From CAYOHG01 sp964465125 (lineage in GTDB: Bacteria > Planctomycetota > Phycisphaerae > UBA1845 > Fen-1342), in contig CAYXIO010000007.1 of the NCBI GenBank assembly GCA_964465125.1, positions 32,915-96,914 of the forward strand: a stretch of DNA of 64,000 bases, in the 5' to 3' direction. Below are positions 1-8,198 of this stretch, piece by piece. The translations under genes were made by a program, and so were the position numbers. Within the stretch, counting starts at the first letter, position 1; each line of letters opens with the position of its first letter. The notes beneath the pieces are model-generated. The model worked only from the letters and a program-made list of their open reading frames with translations. It searched no databases and was not told the origin of the DNA.

Positions 1-826
1 AGGCGACGCGGTAGTTGCGCGGGTCGTTGCCGACCTCGCCGGTGTAGACCACGCTGGCCGTCGGCATGAGCCGCTTGACCTGGTCCGCCACGTCGCGCAC
101 GCGGTGGTTCTCCTCGTTGGCGCCGACGTTGAGCGCTTGGCCGGCGACGGCCTCGCGCGGCGCGTTCATGAACGCGACGAAGGCGCGGGCGATGTCGCGG
201 CAGTGAATCAGCGGCCGCCAGGGCGAGCCGTCGCTCATGATGCGGATTTCGCCGTAGGACAGCGCCGACGCGAGCAGGTTGTTCACGACCAGGTCGATGC
301 GCAGCATGGGCGAATAGCCGTACGCGGTCGCGTTGCGCAGCGAGGCGGTGACGTAGCGGTCGTCGGTGAGCGCCAGGATGTCGCGCTCGGCCTCGATCTT
401 CGACTTGGCGTAAGCCGTCAGCGGATTGAGCGGGTCGCTCTCGTCCAGGTCGAGCTTGGCGCCCTGCCCGTAGACGGAGCAACTGCCGGCGAAGAGAAAG
501 CGGCCGACTCCCGCGCTGCGGCCGAGCCGCGCGAGCCGCACCGACGCGTCGCGGTTGATCGAAAGCGTGATGTTGCCGTCCAGCTCGCCCATCGGGTCGT
601 TCGAGATCGCGGCCAGGTGCATGATGCAGTCGATGCCGGCCAGGTCGCCCTCGCTGAGCGTGCGGACGTCCTTGCGCAGCTCGCGGTCCGCGGGCGTGAA
701 CCTGGCCCAGCCGCAGCCGTCAAAAAGGCCGATGTCGCAGCCGGTGACCTGGTGCCCAGCCTGCTTGAGCAGCTCGACCAGGTGCACGCCGATGTAGCCG
801 CGGTGTCCGGTAACCAGTACGCGCAT
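1..826 (-). CDS. NAD-dependent sugar-nucleotide epimerase/dehydratase (SDR), 3' end cut off
   Basis: The translation begins MRVLVTGHRGYIG, the Rossmann GxxGxxG dinucleotide-binding motif of extended short-chain dehydrogenases. Further in there is a GSCSVYG stretch (the catalytic Ser/Thr region) and the catalytic pair YAKSK (YxxxK). About 275 codons are present and the C-terminus runs off the window. Enzymes of this family epimerise or dehydrate nucleotide-activated sugars in the cytoplasm. The start is supported by GGGAGA a few bases upstream. It lies 90 bp downstream of the RfbF-like cytidylyltransferase on the same strand, so it probably acts on a CDP- or other NDP-sugar for the polysaccharide locus. 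The exact substrate cannot be read from the sequence. Confidence 0.85.
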   Translation of the reverse strand, partial: MRVLVTGHRGYIGVHLVELLKQAGHQVTGCDIGLFDGCGWARFTPADRELRKDVRTLSEGDLAGIDCIMHLAAISNDPMGELDGNITLSINRDASVRLARLGRSAGVGRFLFAGSCSVYGQGAKLDLDESDPLNPLTAYAKSKIEAERDILALTDDRYVTASLRNATAYGYSPMLRIDLVVNNLLASALSYGEIRIMSDGSPWRPLIHCRDIARAFVAFMNAPREAVAGQALNVGANEENHRVRDVADQVKRLMPTASVVYTGEVGNDPRNYRVA

Positions 827-916
827 GGGCGGTCTCCCTTCGGGGCGCGATCCACGCGGGCCGCGCGATTTCGGACCCGCCCGTCGCGGTTGCGGGCAGG
901 CGGGCTGGTGATTTCC

Positions 917-1735
917 TCACTTGACGGCGGCAGCCGCGCTACGCCGCATCCACGGGGCCTCTCCCGAAGCCCAGACCTTGTTGAGCTGATCCACGTCGCG
1001 CTGCGTGTCCATGCAGGCCCAGAACCCGCGATGCTGATACATCGCCAGTTGCCCGTCGGCGGCCAGCCGCACCAGCGGCGCCCGCTCGAGCACGCAGGAT
1101 TCGTCGGAGGACAGATATTTCAGGAACCCCCGGCGAAACAGGAAGTAGCCCCCGTTAATCCAGTCATCGGAAAACTGGGGCTTCTCCTCGAAGCGCCGTA
1201 CCGTGCTGCCGTCGAGCACGATCTCGCCGAAGCGCGAGGGCGGGTTCACTCCCAGCACCGTCCCCAATTGCTTGTGCGACAGATGAAAGCGCAGCTCTTC
1301 GCCCAGGTCGGCGTCGGTCAGCCCGTCGCCGTAAGTGACCGCGAAGTGCTCCGCATCTCCGAGATAGCGCTCCGCGGCGCGCGCCACGCGGCCGCCGGTC
1401 ATGGTCAGCTCGCCGGTGAACGCCAGCGTGACCCGCCAGTCCTGCTCATGATCGATCGAGTGCACGGTCACGTTGTTGGTCTTCAGCTCGACCGTGAAGT
1501 CGCTGTTCATCGACGCGTAGTTCAGAAAATAGCTCTTGATCACCTCCGACTTGTATCCGCAGCAGAGCACGAATCGCCTGAACCCGTGCGCCGCGTAGCT
1601 GTGCAGAATGTGCCAGAGCACCGGCCGGCTGCCGATCGGCACCATCGGCTTGGGAACCAGGTCGGTCTGCTCCTTGAGCCGCGTGCCCAGGCCGCCGCAC
1701 AGCACGAATACGGGAAGGTCGCCGGGTCGCACCAT
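917..1735 (-). CDS. rfbF: Glucose-1-phosphate cytidylyltransferase-like nucleotidyltransferase
   Basis: This 272-residue protein opens with the sugar-nucleotidyltransferase signature LCGGLGTRLKEQT...PKPMVPIG and continues with YGDGLTDADL (metal-binding Asp) and GFWACMDTQRD near the C-terminus. This pattern and length are typical of RfbF, which makes CDP-glucose from CTP and glucose-1-phosphate. The family also contains related NTP:sugar-phosphate transferases, so the base specificity is inferred. It sits between a sulfotransferase gene (7 bp away) and an SDR epimerase gene on the same strand, which fits a two-step route to a CDP-sugar precursor for the exopolysaccharide. Confidence 0.85.
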   Translation of the reverse strand: MVRPGDLPVFVLCGGLGTRLKEQTDLVPKPMVPIGSRPVLWHILHSYAAHGFRRFVLCCGYKSEVIKSYFLNYASMNSDFTVELKTNNVTVHSIDHEQDWRVTLAFTGELTMTGGRVARAAERYLGDAEHFAVTYGDGLTDADLGEELRFHLSHKQLGTVLGVNPPSRFGEIVLDGSTVRRFEEKPQFSDDWINGGYFLFRRGFLKYLSSDESCVLERAPLVRLAADGQLAMYQHRGFWACMDTQRDVDQLNKVWASGEAPWMRRSAAAAVK

Positions 1736-1742
1736 GATCGCC

Positions 1743-2726
1743 TCACTTGAGGTGTTTCGCGTCCAACTCGTTGAGCTTCAGGCGCAGGCTTCGTCGCCAG
1801 CCCGGCAGCGGCAGCCGCTGCGCCAGCAGGCTCGCGAGCCACAGCCCCAGGCCGTAGCGCCGCTGCCGAAAGCGCATCCGGCCCCAGCGATTGCGCAGCG
1901 ACAGGCCGGCGCGCTCGAACCAGCCGGGCGTCGCGGGCGGCGCGCCGCTGAGCTCGTAGCTGCGCTGCGTCAGCATCGCGCCGATGCGCCCCTCCAGCAG
2001 CGCCAGGTTCCTGGGCGACAGCTTGCGGCGCCACTGGAAGACCAGCTTGGGGTTCGGCGGAGCATAGGTGGTGTCGGAGGGGTAGCTCAGCATCGCCGGC
2101 GAGTAGGCCACGCCCAGGAAGTCGCACAGCCGCGCGAGCTGCACTTCCGGCTCGCGGATCAGGTCTTCGTAGGTCAGCTCGATCCAGCGCTGCGACGGAA
2201 GGCCAGCCTGGACCCGCTCCCAGAGGCGCTCGGCTTCGATCCAGCGCTCCACGCCGTGGTGGACGTGTCCCGCCCAGCCCATTTCGACGCAGGAGCGCGC
2301 CACGTCGCGCCCGTCGCGGATCAGGTGAATGAAGCGCGCCTGCGGCCAGAGTCTCAGCACGCGGTCGAAATGCCTGTGCACCGTCAGCCCGACCAGCGCG
2401 CGGCCGCTGCGCTCGCGGCGCTGCTGCACGAAGCTACGGACAAGCTCGAGATAGCGCAGGCCGCGGTCGATCGTGAAGCCGCTGGCCCGAAAGACGCGCT
2501 GGGTCTCCATCCGCCGGGCGAAGTCGTCGACGTTCGGCAGCGCGCCGTCGTCGCCGACGAAATCCACCGCGTATTCGAACTCGTTGATCCACGACAGCGA
2601 CGGATGGTGATTCAGCATCAGCCGCAGCAGCGTCGTGCCGGAGCGCTCGGCCCCGACCAGCACCGGAATCTGCTCCGGTTCCGCTCGGATCGAGCGCGCG
2701 GGCGTGGGCCGGACCTCGGTGATCAT
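1743..2726 (-). CDS. Sulfotransferase (PAPS-dependent)
   Basis: The protein is 327 aa. Residues 25-32 (GAERSGTT) form the 5'-phosphosulfate-binding loop. The later FIHLIRDGRDVARS stretch matches the 3'-phosphate-binding region of the Sulfotransfer family. Such enzymes move sulfate from PAPS to a hydroxyl, usually on a sugar or protein. The start ATG at 2726 overlaps the stop of the upstream polymerase-like gene by ATGA (2723-2726), which implies translational coupling. Its place within the exopolysaccharide cluster suggests that it sulfates the polymer or a precursor. The acceptor is unknown. Confidence 0.85.
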   Translation of the reverse strand: MITEVRPTPARSIRAEPEQIPVLVGAERSGTTLLRLMLNHHPSLSWINEFEYAVDFVGDDGALPNVDDFARRMETQRVFRASGFTIDRGLRYLELVRSFVQQRRERSGRALVGLTVHRHFDRVLRLWPQARFIHLIRDGRDVARSCVEMGWAGHVHHGVERWIEAERLWERVQAGLPSQRWIELTYEDLIREPEVQLARLCDFLGVAYSPAMLSYPSDTTYAPPNPKLVFQWRRKLSPRNLALLEGRIGAMLTQRSYELSGAPPATPGWFERAGLSLRNRWGRMRFRQRRYGLGLWLASLLAQRLPLPGWRRSLRLKLNELDAKHLK

Positions 2727-4090
2727 GTCGAACCTCTCATCGCCGGATGGACGCGCCGCGGCGGAGCAACGGCGAGGCGCGGCTGGGCGCGCCGGATCGC
2801 GGCCCAACTGGTCAGGCCGCCAATGGTCGCCATGAAAATCGGATTGAGCATGGCGTTCAGCAGGAAATCGGCCATCACGATCCCGGCCAGCAGCGCCAGC
2901 GCGAGCGGCGCGGCCAGCACGGGCTGCGTCCAGCCGTTCGGACGCACGTGCATCACCGCGATCATGGCCGGCAGCAGCAACGCCAGCACGAAGCCTGCCA
3001 GGCCGAACAGCCCGTGGCGCCCGAACGTCAGCACCCACATGCCGTCGGTGACGGAAATGTCCTCGCCGGTAAACTCGTCGATCGCGCGGTAGCGGCCCCA
3101 GCCGCCCCAGCCAAAAATCGGCTGCTGTAGCCCGCGCTGCACGAGGATCGCCTCCTGGTCCATGCGCGACTGGAACGAGGCCGCCCGCTCTTCGCCGAAC
3201 TGACGCGCCATCTCGATGCCGACCTCGCGCGGCAGCGTGTTCGTCAGGGCCATGCCGATGTAGACCAGCGGCGCCATCGTGACCAGCAGGATCGGCCAGC
3301 GCTGCCGCAACCAGTAGGCGAAGACCAGCACGGCTACGGCGCCGAGCCCCAGCAGCAGCGCGCCGGTGGACTTGCACAGCAGCGCGGCGAGCGCGAGGAA
3401 CGCGAGCAGGGCGACCATCGGGATGCCCCGCCAGCGAGTCATTCGTGCATAGCGCCACAGCGCGAAGCCCGTCAGGCAGGCGGCGCTCATCCACATGCCC
3501 ACCGCCAGCCCGCTGTGCAGAAAAACCTTCGGGCGATAGCCGCCGAAACGATGCGTGTGCACGAACGGCGACTGGTGGAATCCGTAGACGTCGAGGTTGA
3601 GCGTCGGCGCCATGCGGACTTCCCACAGGCACAGCGGCGCGTAGATCAGCCCGCCGACGAAGATGACCAGCGCCAGCTCGTGCAGCGGCTGCGAGCCGCG
3701 GATGTAGACGCGGCCGATCAGGTAGGGCAGCCCCCATTGCACGATCTGGTCCAGCACCGCGGAGACGCCGTCATACACCCCCAGGCCGTTGGCGATGGAG
3801 GAGAACAGCGGAGCGGCGCAGAACACCGCCATCGGCAGGTCAAGCGCGCCCGGGCGGAACATCAGCAGGCGATCGCGGTCGTACACCAGGATGCCCAGCA
3901 GCACCGCGCCGATCGTCGCGCTGGATTTGTCGAAGTCCGGCAGGCCGCTCAGCGCATAGCCGGACTCCGGCAGGAACAGCCAGCCCAGCACGAGCGTCAC
4001 GAGCACGGCGCGCAGCGGCGGCAGCAGCGCAAAGATGAACAGCGCCGCAAGAAACCAGCCGAACAGGGCTACCGGTACGAGCGCGGTCAT
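2723..4090 (-). CDS. O-antigen ligase/polymerase-like (Wzy-like) membrane protein
   Basis: The protein of about 455 aa is almost entirely hydrophobic helices (roughly ten or more membrane segments). It has a larger hydrophilic loop in its second half, including FGWGGWGRYRAID, an arrangement seen in the Wzy/WaaL O-antigen ligase superfamily. These inner-membrane proteins polymerise or ligate undecaprenol-linked glycans in the periplasm. I chose the ATG at 4090 (MTALVPVALFG) because it leads straight into the first membrane helix. An in-frame ATG at 4165 would overlap the upstream sulfotransferase gene. Neither start has a strong Shine-Dalgarno. The stop overlaps the next start by 4 bp. Confidence 0.75.
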   Translation of the reverse strand: MTALVPVALFGWFLAALFIFALLPPLRAVLVTLVLGWLFLPESGYALSGLPDFDKSSATIGAVLLGILVYDRDRLLMFRPGALDLPMAVFCAAPLFSSIANGLGVYDGVSAVLDQIVQWGLPYLIGRVYIRGSQPLHELALVIFVGGLIYAPLCLWEVRMAPTLNLDVYGFHQSPFVHTHRFGGYRPKVFLHSGLAVGMWMSAACLTGFALWRYARMTRWRGIPMVALLAFLALAALLCKSTGALLLGLGAVAVLVFAYWLRQRWPILLVTMAPLVYIGMALTNTLPREVGIEMARQFGEERAASFQSRMDQEAILVQRGLQQPIFGWGGWGRYRAIDEFTGEDISVTDGMWVLTFGRHGLFGLAGFVLALLLPAMIAVMHVRPNGWTQPVLAAPLALALLAGIVMADFLLNAMLNPIFMATIGGLTSWAAIRRAQPRLAVAPPRRVHPAMRGST

Positions 4091-4139
4091 ATGCGGTTCA
4101 TCGGCTCCGATGCGGGCGCGCCCGCGTGCTGATTGGACT

Positions 4140-5099
4140 CTAGCGCTGCCAGTCTGATAAGTCACGCGCCAACAGGTTTGCGAGGGCCTCCGTCGAGGGG
4201 CGAAGCTGATCGAGCAAACGCGCGCGCGTCGCGGGAGTCAGCGGACTCAGCGAGCTACGGAACTCCCGCTGCGCCTCGCGCACGTCCTGCGAGCGCAACG
4301 CGCGCTGAAAGGCCGCCTCGCGCAGGTAGCTTCGCCAGGCGCTGGGAAGCAGGCGCTTCAGCCAGCGCAGCAGCGGCAGCTCGCGCAGGTGACGGGCGGC
4401 GTCGCGGGCCCGCTTGCGGGCCAGGCTCGTGCCGGATTCGTTGGAATGCGCCCGGCCGGTTGCCAGCAGGTCAGCCTGAGGCAGTCCGAGGAACTCCTGC
4501 AACCGACTCAGCGCGCCCGCCGGCTCGCGCTTCAGATCGTCCAGCAGCAGCACCAGGAGCTGACGCTCGGGAAACCAGCGACGCAGGTGCGCGATCTGCT
4601 CGGCGTAGCGGCTGCTGTCCAGGAGGGTCGGAAACTGCTCGAGCGCCTGCTCAAACGTGCACGCCGGCTCGCCCGTCTGCGCCAGCCGCGCGCTCATCAG
4701 GTGGCCGTAGTGCGAATACGTGCGCTCGACCGGATGTCGAAGCAGGTAGATCAGCCGGGCGTTAGGCACGTGCAGGGCGAGGCGCTCGGCGGCGCGCGGG
4801 TATTCGAGCTTGCGCGTGTAGCAGGTGGATGCCTCGCCACAGAGCTGGCCTTCCGCGGCTTGTGCGAAGAGGCCGCGATACCACCCGATGCCGCGCGCAA
4901 ACACGTCATCCCGGCTGAAGAACTGCGGCTCCTTGGGCGTCGTCATGAACACCTGCGGGTGACGCAGCAGGTATTCGTGCAGCGTGGTCGTGCCGGACTT
5001 CATCGCGCCGGCCAGTACGAAATCCGCCAAGCGCCCGGGCGGCCCGGTCCGGCCCGCGGCGGTCACCGATTCTCCCGTGTGCAGCAGCGAGGCGTTCAT
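4140..5099 (-). CDS. Sulfotransferase (second copy in locus)
   Basis: The 319-residue protein has GAMKSGTT at residues 31-38 (PAPS 5'-phosphosulfate loop) and RLIYLLRHPVERTYSHY for the 3'-phosphate site. This resembles the heparan-sulfate N-deacetylase/sulfotransferase-type branch more than the first copy does. The start at 5099 overlaps the stop of the flippase gene (ATGA, 5096-5099), which decides the start over longer in-frame options. Two dissimilar sulfotransferases in one polysaccharide locus imply sulfation at more than one position, an inference from context only. Confidence 0.85.
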   Translation of the reverse strand: MNASLLHTGESVTAAGRTGPPGRLADFVLAGAMKSGTTTLHEYLLRHPQVFMTTPKEPQFFSRDDVFARGIGWYRGLFAQAAEGQLCGEASTCYTRKLEYPRAAERLALHVPNARLIYLLRHPVERTYSHYGHLMSARLAQTGEPACTFEQALEQFPTLLDSSRYAEQIAHLRRWFPERQLLVLLLDDLKREPAGALSRLQEFLGLPQADLLATGRAHSNESGTSLARKRARDAARHLRELPLLRWLKRLLPSAWRSYLREAAFQRALRSQDVREAQREFRSSLSPLTPATRARLLDQLRPSTEALANLLARDLSDWQR

Positions 5100-6514
5100 G
5101 AACCGGCTCCCGCGGAGTTCAGGTAGACGACCACGGCGATGACCGCGAGGCTCGAAATCAGGGCGTCGATCAGCTCCCCGCGGCGCACCTCCGGGAAGTG
5201 ACGACACATGCCCCAGGTCTGGACGAACAGGCCCGGCAGGGGCGACAGGGCCAGAATCGTCAGCCCGGTGACCAGCCCGCCGTAGGTCAAGGCGAGGATC
5301 AGCCCGAGCGAGACGCAGATCGCCAGGCTGACGGAGGCGAGCATGGTGTAGTACGGATAGCCGGCCGCGGTGAGCAGCTTCTGCTGCGGGAAGCGCACGG
5401 TATCGCAGACCGCCCGCAGCCCGAGGAACTGGACCATCCAACCGGCGGCGATGTAGCGCGGGTCATACAGCACATCGACCAGCCAGCGTCCGCCCATCAG
5501 CCAGACCAGCATCAGCCCGATTGAAAGGAGTTGGAACGCCAGCCGCGCCCGGCGGTGCAGCCGGATGGCGCGCGCCCGCTCGTTGCGCAACAGCTCCGCG
5601 AACGACGGAAACAGCACGCGGTTGGTCAGCCGCTGCACCACCAGCCAGGGAAGCTGCGACAAGTAAAGCGCGATGGCGAAGACGCCCAGCACTTCCATCG
5701 ACAGGAACTTGCCCAGAATCAGCCGTTCGCCGCCCTGAGCCACGAAGGTCGCGGCGGTCGAGAGGAAGATGAAGCGGCCGAAGCTGTAGAGCTCGTGCAG
5801 GGCCGAGCGGTCCCAGGCCAGCCGCACGCGCTGCGCCGTCAGCCCGTGGCTGAGGAGCATGTTGGCCGCGCTGCGCACCAGCGCGCCGATCACCAGCGGC
5901 CAGACCGAGCGCCACATCAGCGCCAGACCGATCATGACGATCACGCCCAGCACCTGCGACGCCAGATCGCGCGTCACCACCTGCTTCATCTTCAGGTCGC
6001 GGTTGAGCGTGAAGAGCGCCGGCGAGTTGAAGCCGTCGATCGCCGCGGTTACCGCCGAAGCGGCGATGAGCATGGTGAGCTCGGGCCGCTCGTAGAGCAG
6101 CGCCATGGGCCAGGCGAACACGAGGCCGATCGCGCAAAGCGCGAAGCCGCGGATGATCTGAAGCGTCCAGGCGGTGTTGAGCAGCCCCGCATCCTCGCGC
6201 CGGCTGCGGATGATCGCGGGGCCGATGCCGACATCCGAGAACATTTGCAGGCCCTGGAGCAGCGTGTTGACAATGGCCATCACGCCGAAGGCTTCAGGGA
6301 ACAGCAGCCGGGTGAGAACCAGGTTTCCGGCCAAGCGCACAAGCTGGCCGGTCGTATATCCGCCCAGCACCCACACCGCGCCGTGCGCAGCGCGGCGCTG
6401 GAGCGACGGACGCGCGGCGGGCTCCGGCATGGCCGGCTCCGGCGGCATGCCCGCGCTGGCCGGGTGGACCACGCCGTTGGTCTGCGGCAGGTTGGCGGAT
6501 TCCAGCATGGTCAC
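5096..6514 (-). CDS. Polysaccharide flippase, Wzx/MATE-like
   Basis: The 472-residue protein has about twelve or more hydrophobic helices. After a short cytoplasmic leader it has the typical opening of the oligosaccharide flippase family (GAVWVLGGYTTGQLVRLAGNLVLTRLLFPEAFG). Such proteins move undecaprenol-linked repeat units from the cytoplasmic to the periplasmic face. The start is a GTG at 6514: GGAGA lies about 10 nt upstream and the codon forms a GTGA overlap with the stop of the EpsI gene. An internal ATG at 6508 would be too far from the GGAGA. It fits between exosortase/EpsI and the polymerase in a Wzx/Wzy-type pathway. Confidence 0.87.
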   Translation of the reverse strand: MTMLESANLPQTNGVVHPASAGMPPEPAMPEPAARPSLQRRAAHGAVWVLGGYTTGQLVRLAGNLVLTRLLFPEAFGVMAIVNTLLQGLQMFSDVGIGPAIIRSRREDAGLLNTAWTLQIIRGFALCAIGLVFAWPMALLYERPELTMLIAASAVTAAIDGFNSPALFTLNRDLKMKQVVTRDLASQVLGVIVMIGLALMWRSVWPLVIGALVRSAANMLLSHGLTAQRVRLAWDRSALHELYSFGRFIFLSTAATFVAQGGERLILGKFLSMEVLGVFAIALYLSQLPWLVVQRLTNRVLFPSFAELLRNERARAIRLHRRARLAFQLLSIGLMLVWLMGGRWLVDVLYDPRYIAAGWMVQFLGLRAVCDTVRFPQQKLLTAAGYPYYTMLASVSLAICVSLGLILALTYGGLVTGLTILALSPLPGLFVQTWGMCRHFPEVRRGELIDALISSLAVIAVVVYLNSAGAGS

Positions 6515-7239
6515 GGAGCGGAACTCTCCTCACCCATGTAGGGCAGCACGCGGCGCAGCGCCGGGAGCAACTGGCCGGCCAGGTCGTGCAGCGCCGCCAC
6601 GTCGGCGTCGCGATCCGCGCCGGCGTTCATCGAAAGCTGCACACGCGCCAGGTAGGCACGGCGTTCGCCGAGCAGGCCCGCTCCGCGTGCGTTGTAGCGC
6701 CGAAACGAATCCGGGTCGGCGCTGAATCGTCCGTTGATCAGGTACATCGCCAGCACCAACACGCGCTGCTCGACCAACCCCTCGGAGTGAAACTCGTACA
6801 GCACCACGGCGGCCGGGTCGCGGCCCGCATCGGGGAGCTTCAGCTCGCTCGCCGCAGTCTGCTCCATGCCGTGCGCGGCGAAGCAGACGTCGGGGCGGTG
6901 GCCCAGGTGCACGCGCGGCCGGCCGACGTACCCTACGAACAGACCGACGCTGCGCCCGGTAGACGGGTTCACGTAACGGCGCTGGAGGTATTCGTCGTCA
7001 AACTGCACTACGCGCGCGACGCTCTCGTCCAAGGGCGTGTCCTCGCCGCGCCAGGAGCCGAACTCGAGCGGAATCGTGGCCAGCGGCGCCGCAGGCGGCA
7101 GTTGCTGCTCGACCGACGCGCTGATCCGCGCCAGCAGCCAACGGTGCGCCAGGCCGGCGGCCACCAGCATGCCCAGCGCCGTGAGCGCGGCCACCAGCGC
7201 CACGCCGCGACGTTCATTCCCAGGCTTCCCGACCGGCAT
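6511..7239 (-). CDS. epsI: Exosortase-associated protein EpsI family
   Basis: The product is 242 aa: one N-terminal membrane anchor, then a soluble domain. Its segments PLEFGSWRGEDTPLDE and HLGHRPDVCFAAHGME match the EpsI signature, with the conserved Cys inside HxPxxC. EpsI proteins are encoded beside, or fused to, exosortases in exopolysaccharide loci. Their molecular function is not settled. The start at 7239 has AGGAG 7 nt upstream, which is better than the upstream in-frame ATG at 7350. The gene follows the exosortase gene by 40 bp and overlaps the flippase start. Confidence 0.87.
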   Translation of the reverse strand: MPVGKPGNERRGVALVAALTALGMLVAAGLAHRWLLARISASVEQQLPPAAPLATIPLEFGSWRGEDTPLDESVARVVQFDDEYLQRRYVNPSTGRSVGLFVGYVGRPRVHLGHRPDVCFAAHGMEQTAASELKLPDAGRDPAAVVLYEFHSEGLVEQRVLVLAMYLINGRFSADPDSFRRYNARGAGLLGERRAYLARVQLSMNAGADRDADVAALHDLAGQLLPALRRVLPYMGEESSAP

Positions 7240-7279
7240 GTTCAGCTCCTGTGAGATCGCCGCACGCGGAATCCGCGCG

Positions 7280-8194
7280 TCACTTCGCGTGCGCCAGGAC
7301 GGGCTGATGTGGACGGCCCGTCGCCGGCTTACCCGCCGGATCGGTCGCAACCCAGTCCAGCAGCCGCAGCTCGAGCAGCAGCAGCACGATCGCGACCGGC
7401 ATCATCAGCAGGCCGGCGAAGTCGTGGAAAAAGAGGTTGGCCGCGTCGCTCTGCGAGTAATGCATCACGATGACCGTCACCACCAGCCGCAGCGAGTTCG
7501 CCAGCACCGCGATCGGAACGCTCGAAGCCACCAGGATCGTCGAGCGCACGCGCGGACGACGGACCAGCAGCGCCAGCGTGCCGGCGGTGAAGGTGAACGC
7601 CGTCAGCATGCGCAGGCCGTTGCAGGCCTCTTCGACGGCGACCTCGGTGCGGCCGTCGAGCAGCAGCACGTTGCCGTGGCGCTGCACCCAGTAGCCCAGC
7701 AGCTCGAGCGAGAAGACCGCCGACGACGTCGCCAGCGATTGAAGGCTGTCGTTCACGACGCGGTGAATCTGGTTCGGCAGCGGCACCATCAGCAGCAGGA
7801 ACGCCAGAATCCACACAAGCTTGCGGGTCAGCGCGGCGCCGTACAGAAACCAGCAGCAGGCCGCCAGCGCAGCGACCAGCGAGAAGCGCTCGATCGAAGC
7901 GTAGTCGTAATAGAGCCCGGCCAGGCGCACGAGCTGAGAGGCGAGCAGTGCCGCCCCCCCCCAGGCGCAGGCCCGCCGCTCGAGCGTCGCCAGCTCGCGC
8001 CGGCGAATCCAGACGAAGAAGCAGGCGACGAACGGCACGAGTTGCCCGATGGAGTAGTCGTCGTTGCTCTGCCAGAAGGTCACCAGCTCGCTCAGCGTGG
8101 GCCAGTAGCTCCACAGCAGAGCGGCGACGACCACCAGTGCCAGCCCGAGGTCGCGCCTCGCGCCGCCGGGATGGAGCTGGACCGCGCGGTTCAT
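7280..8194 (-). CDS. Exosortase (transmembrane cysteine transpeptidase)
   Basis: The 304-residue multi-spanning protein carries the exosortase active-site set: Cys191 in VEEACNGLRML, Arg236 in LANSLRL and His257 in FFHDFAG. These match the catalytic Cys, Arg and His of the exosortase/archaeosortase family. Exosortases cleave and transfer proteins with a C-terminal PEP-CTERM-type sorting signal at the outer face of the cytoplasmic membrane, and their genes sit in EPS loci. I found no protein with an obvious PEP-CTERM tail in this window, so the substrates must be elsewhere. The gene starts 4 bp after the stop of the sugar transferase gene. Confidence 0.9.
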   Translation of the reverse strand: MNRAVQLHPGGARRDLGLALVVVAALLWSYWPTLSELVTFWQSNDDYSIGQLVPFVACFFVWIRRRELATLERRACAWGGAALLASQLVRLAGLYYDYASIERFSLVAALAACCWFLYGAALTRKLVWILAFLLLMVPLPNQIHRVVNDSLQSLATSSAVFSLELLGYWVQRHGNVLLLDGRTEVAVEEACNGLRMLTAFTFTAGTLALLVRRPRVRSTILVASSVPIAVLANSLRLVVTVIVMHYSQSDAANLFFHDFAGLLMMPVAIVLLLLELRLLDWVATDPAGKPATGRPHQPVLAHAK

Positions 8195-8198
8195 GAGG

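Noticed and set aside
104..1750. Long plus-strand frame opposite the epimerase and rfbF genes
   Set aside because: Antisense shadow of GC-rich coding sequence. The minus-strand products have clear motifs and ribosome-binding sites.
7948..7970. Possible frameshift in exosortase at the C-run near 7952
   Set aside because: The exosortase frame continues with all catalytic residues and a normal length, so the run of C does not break the gene.
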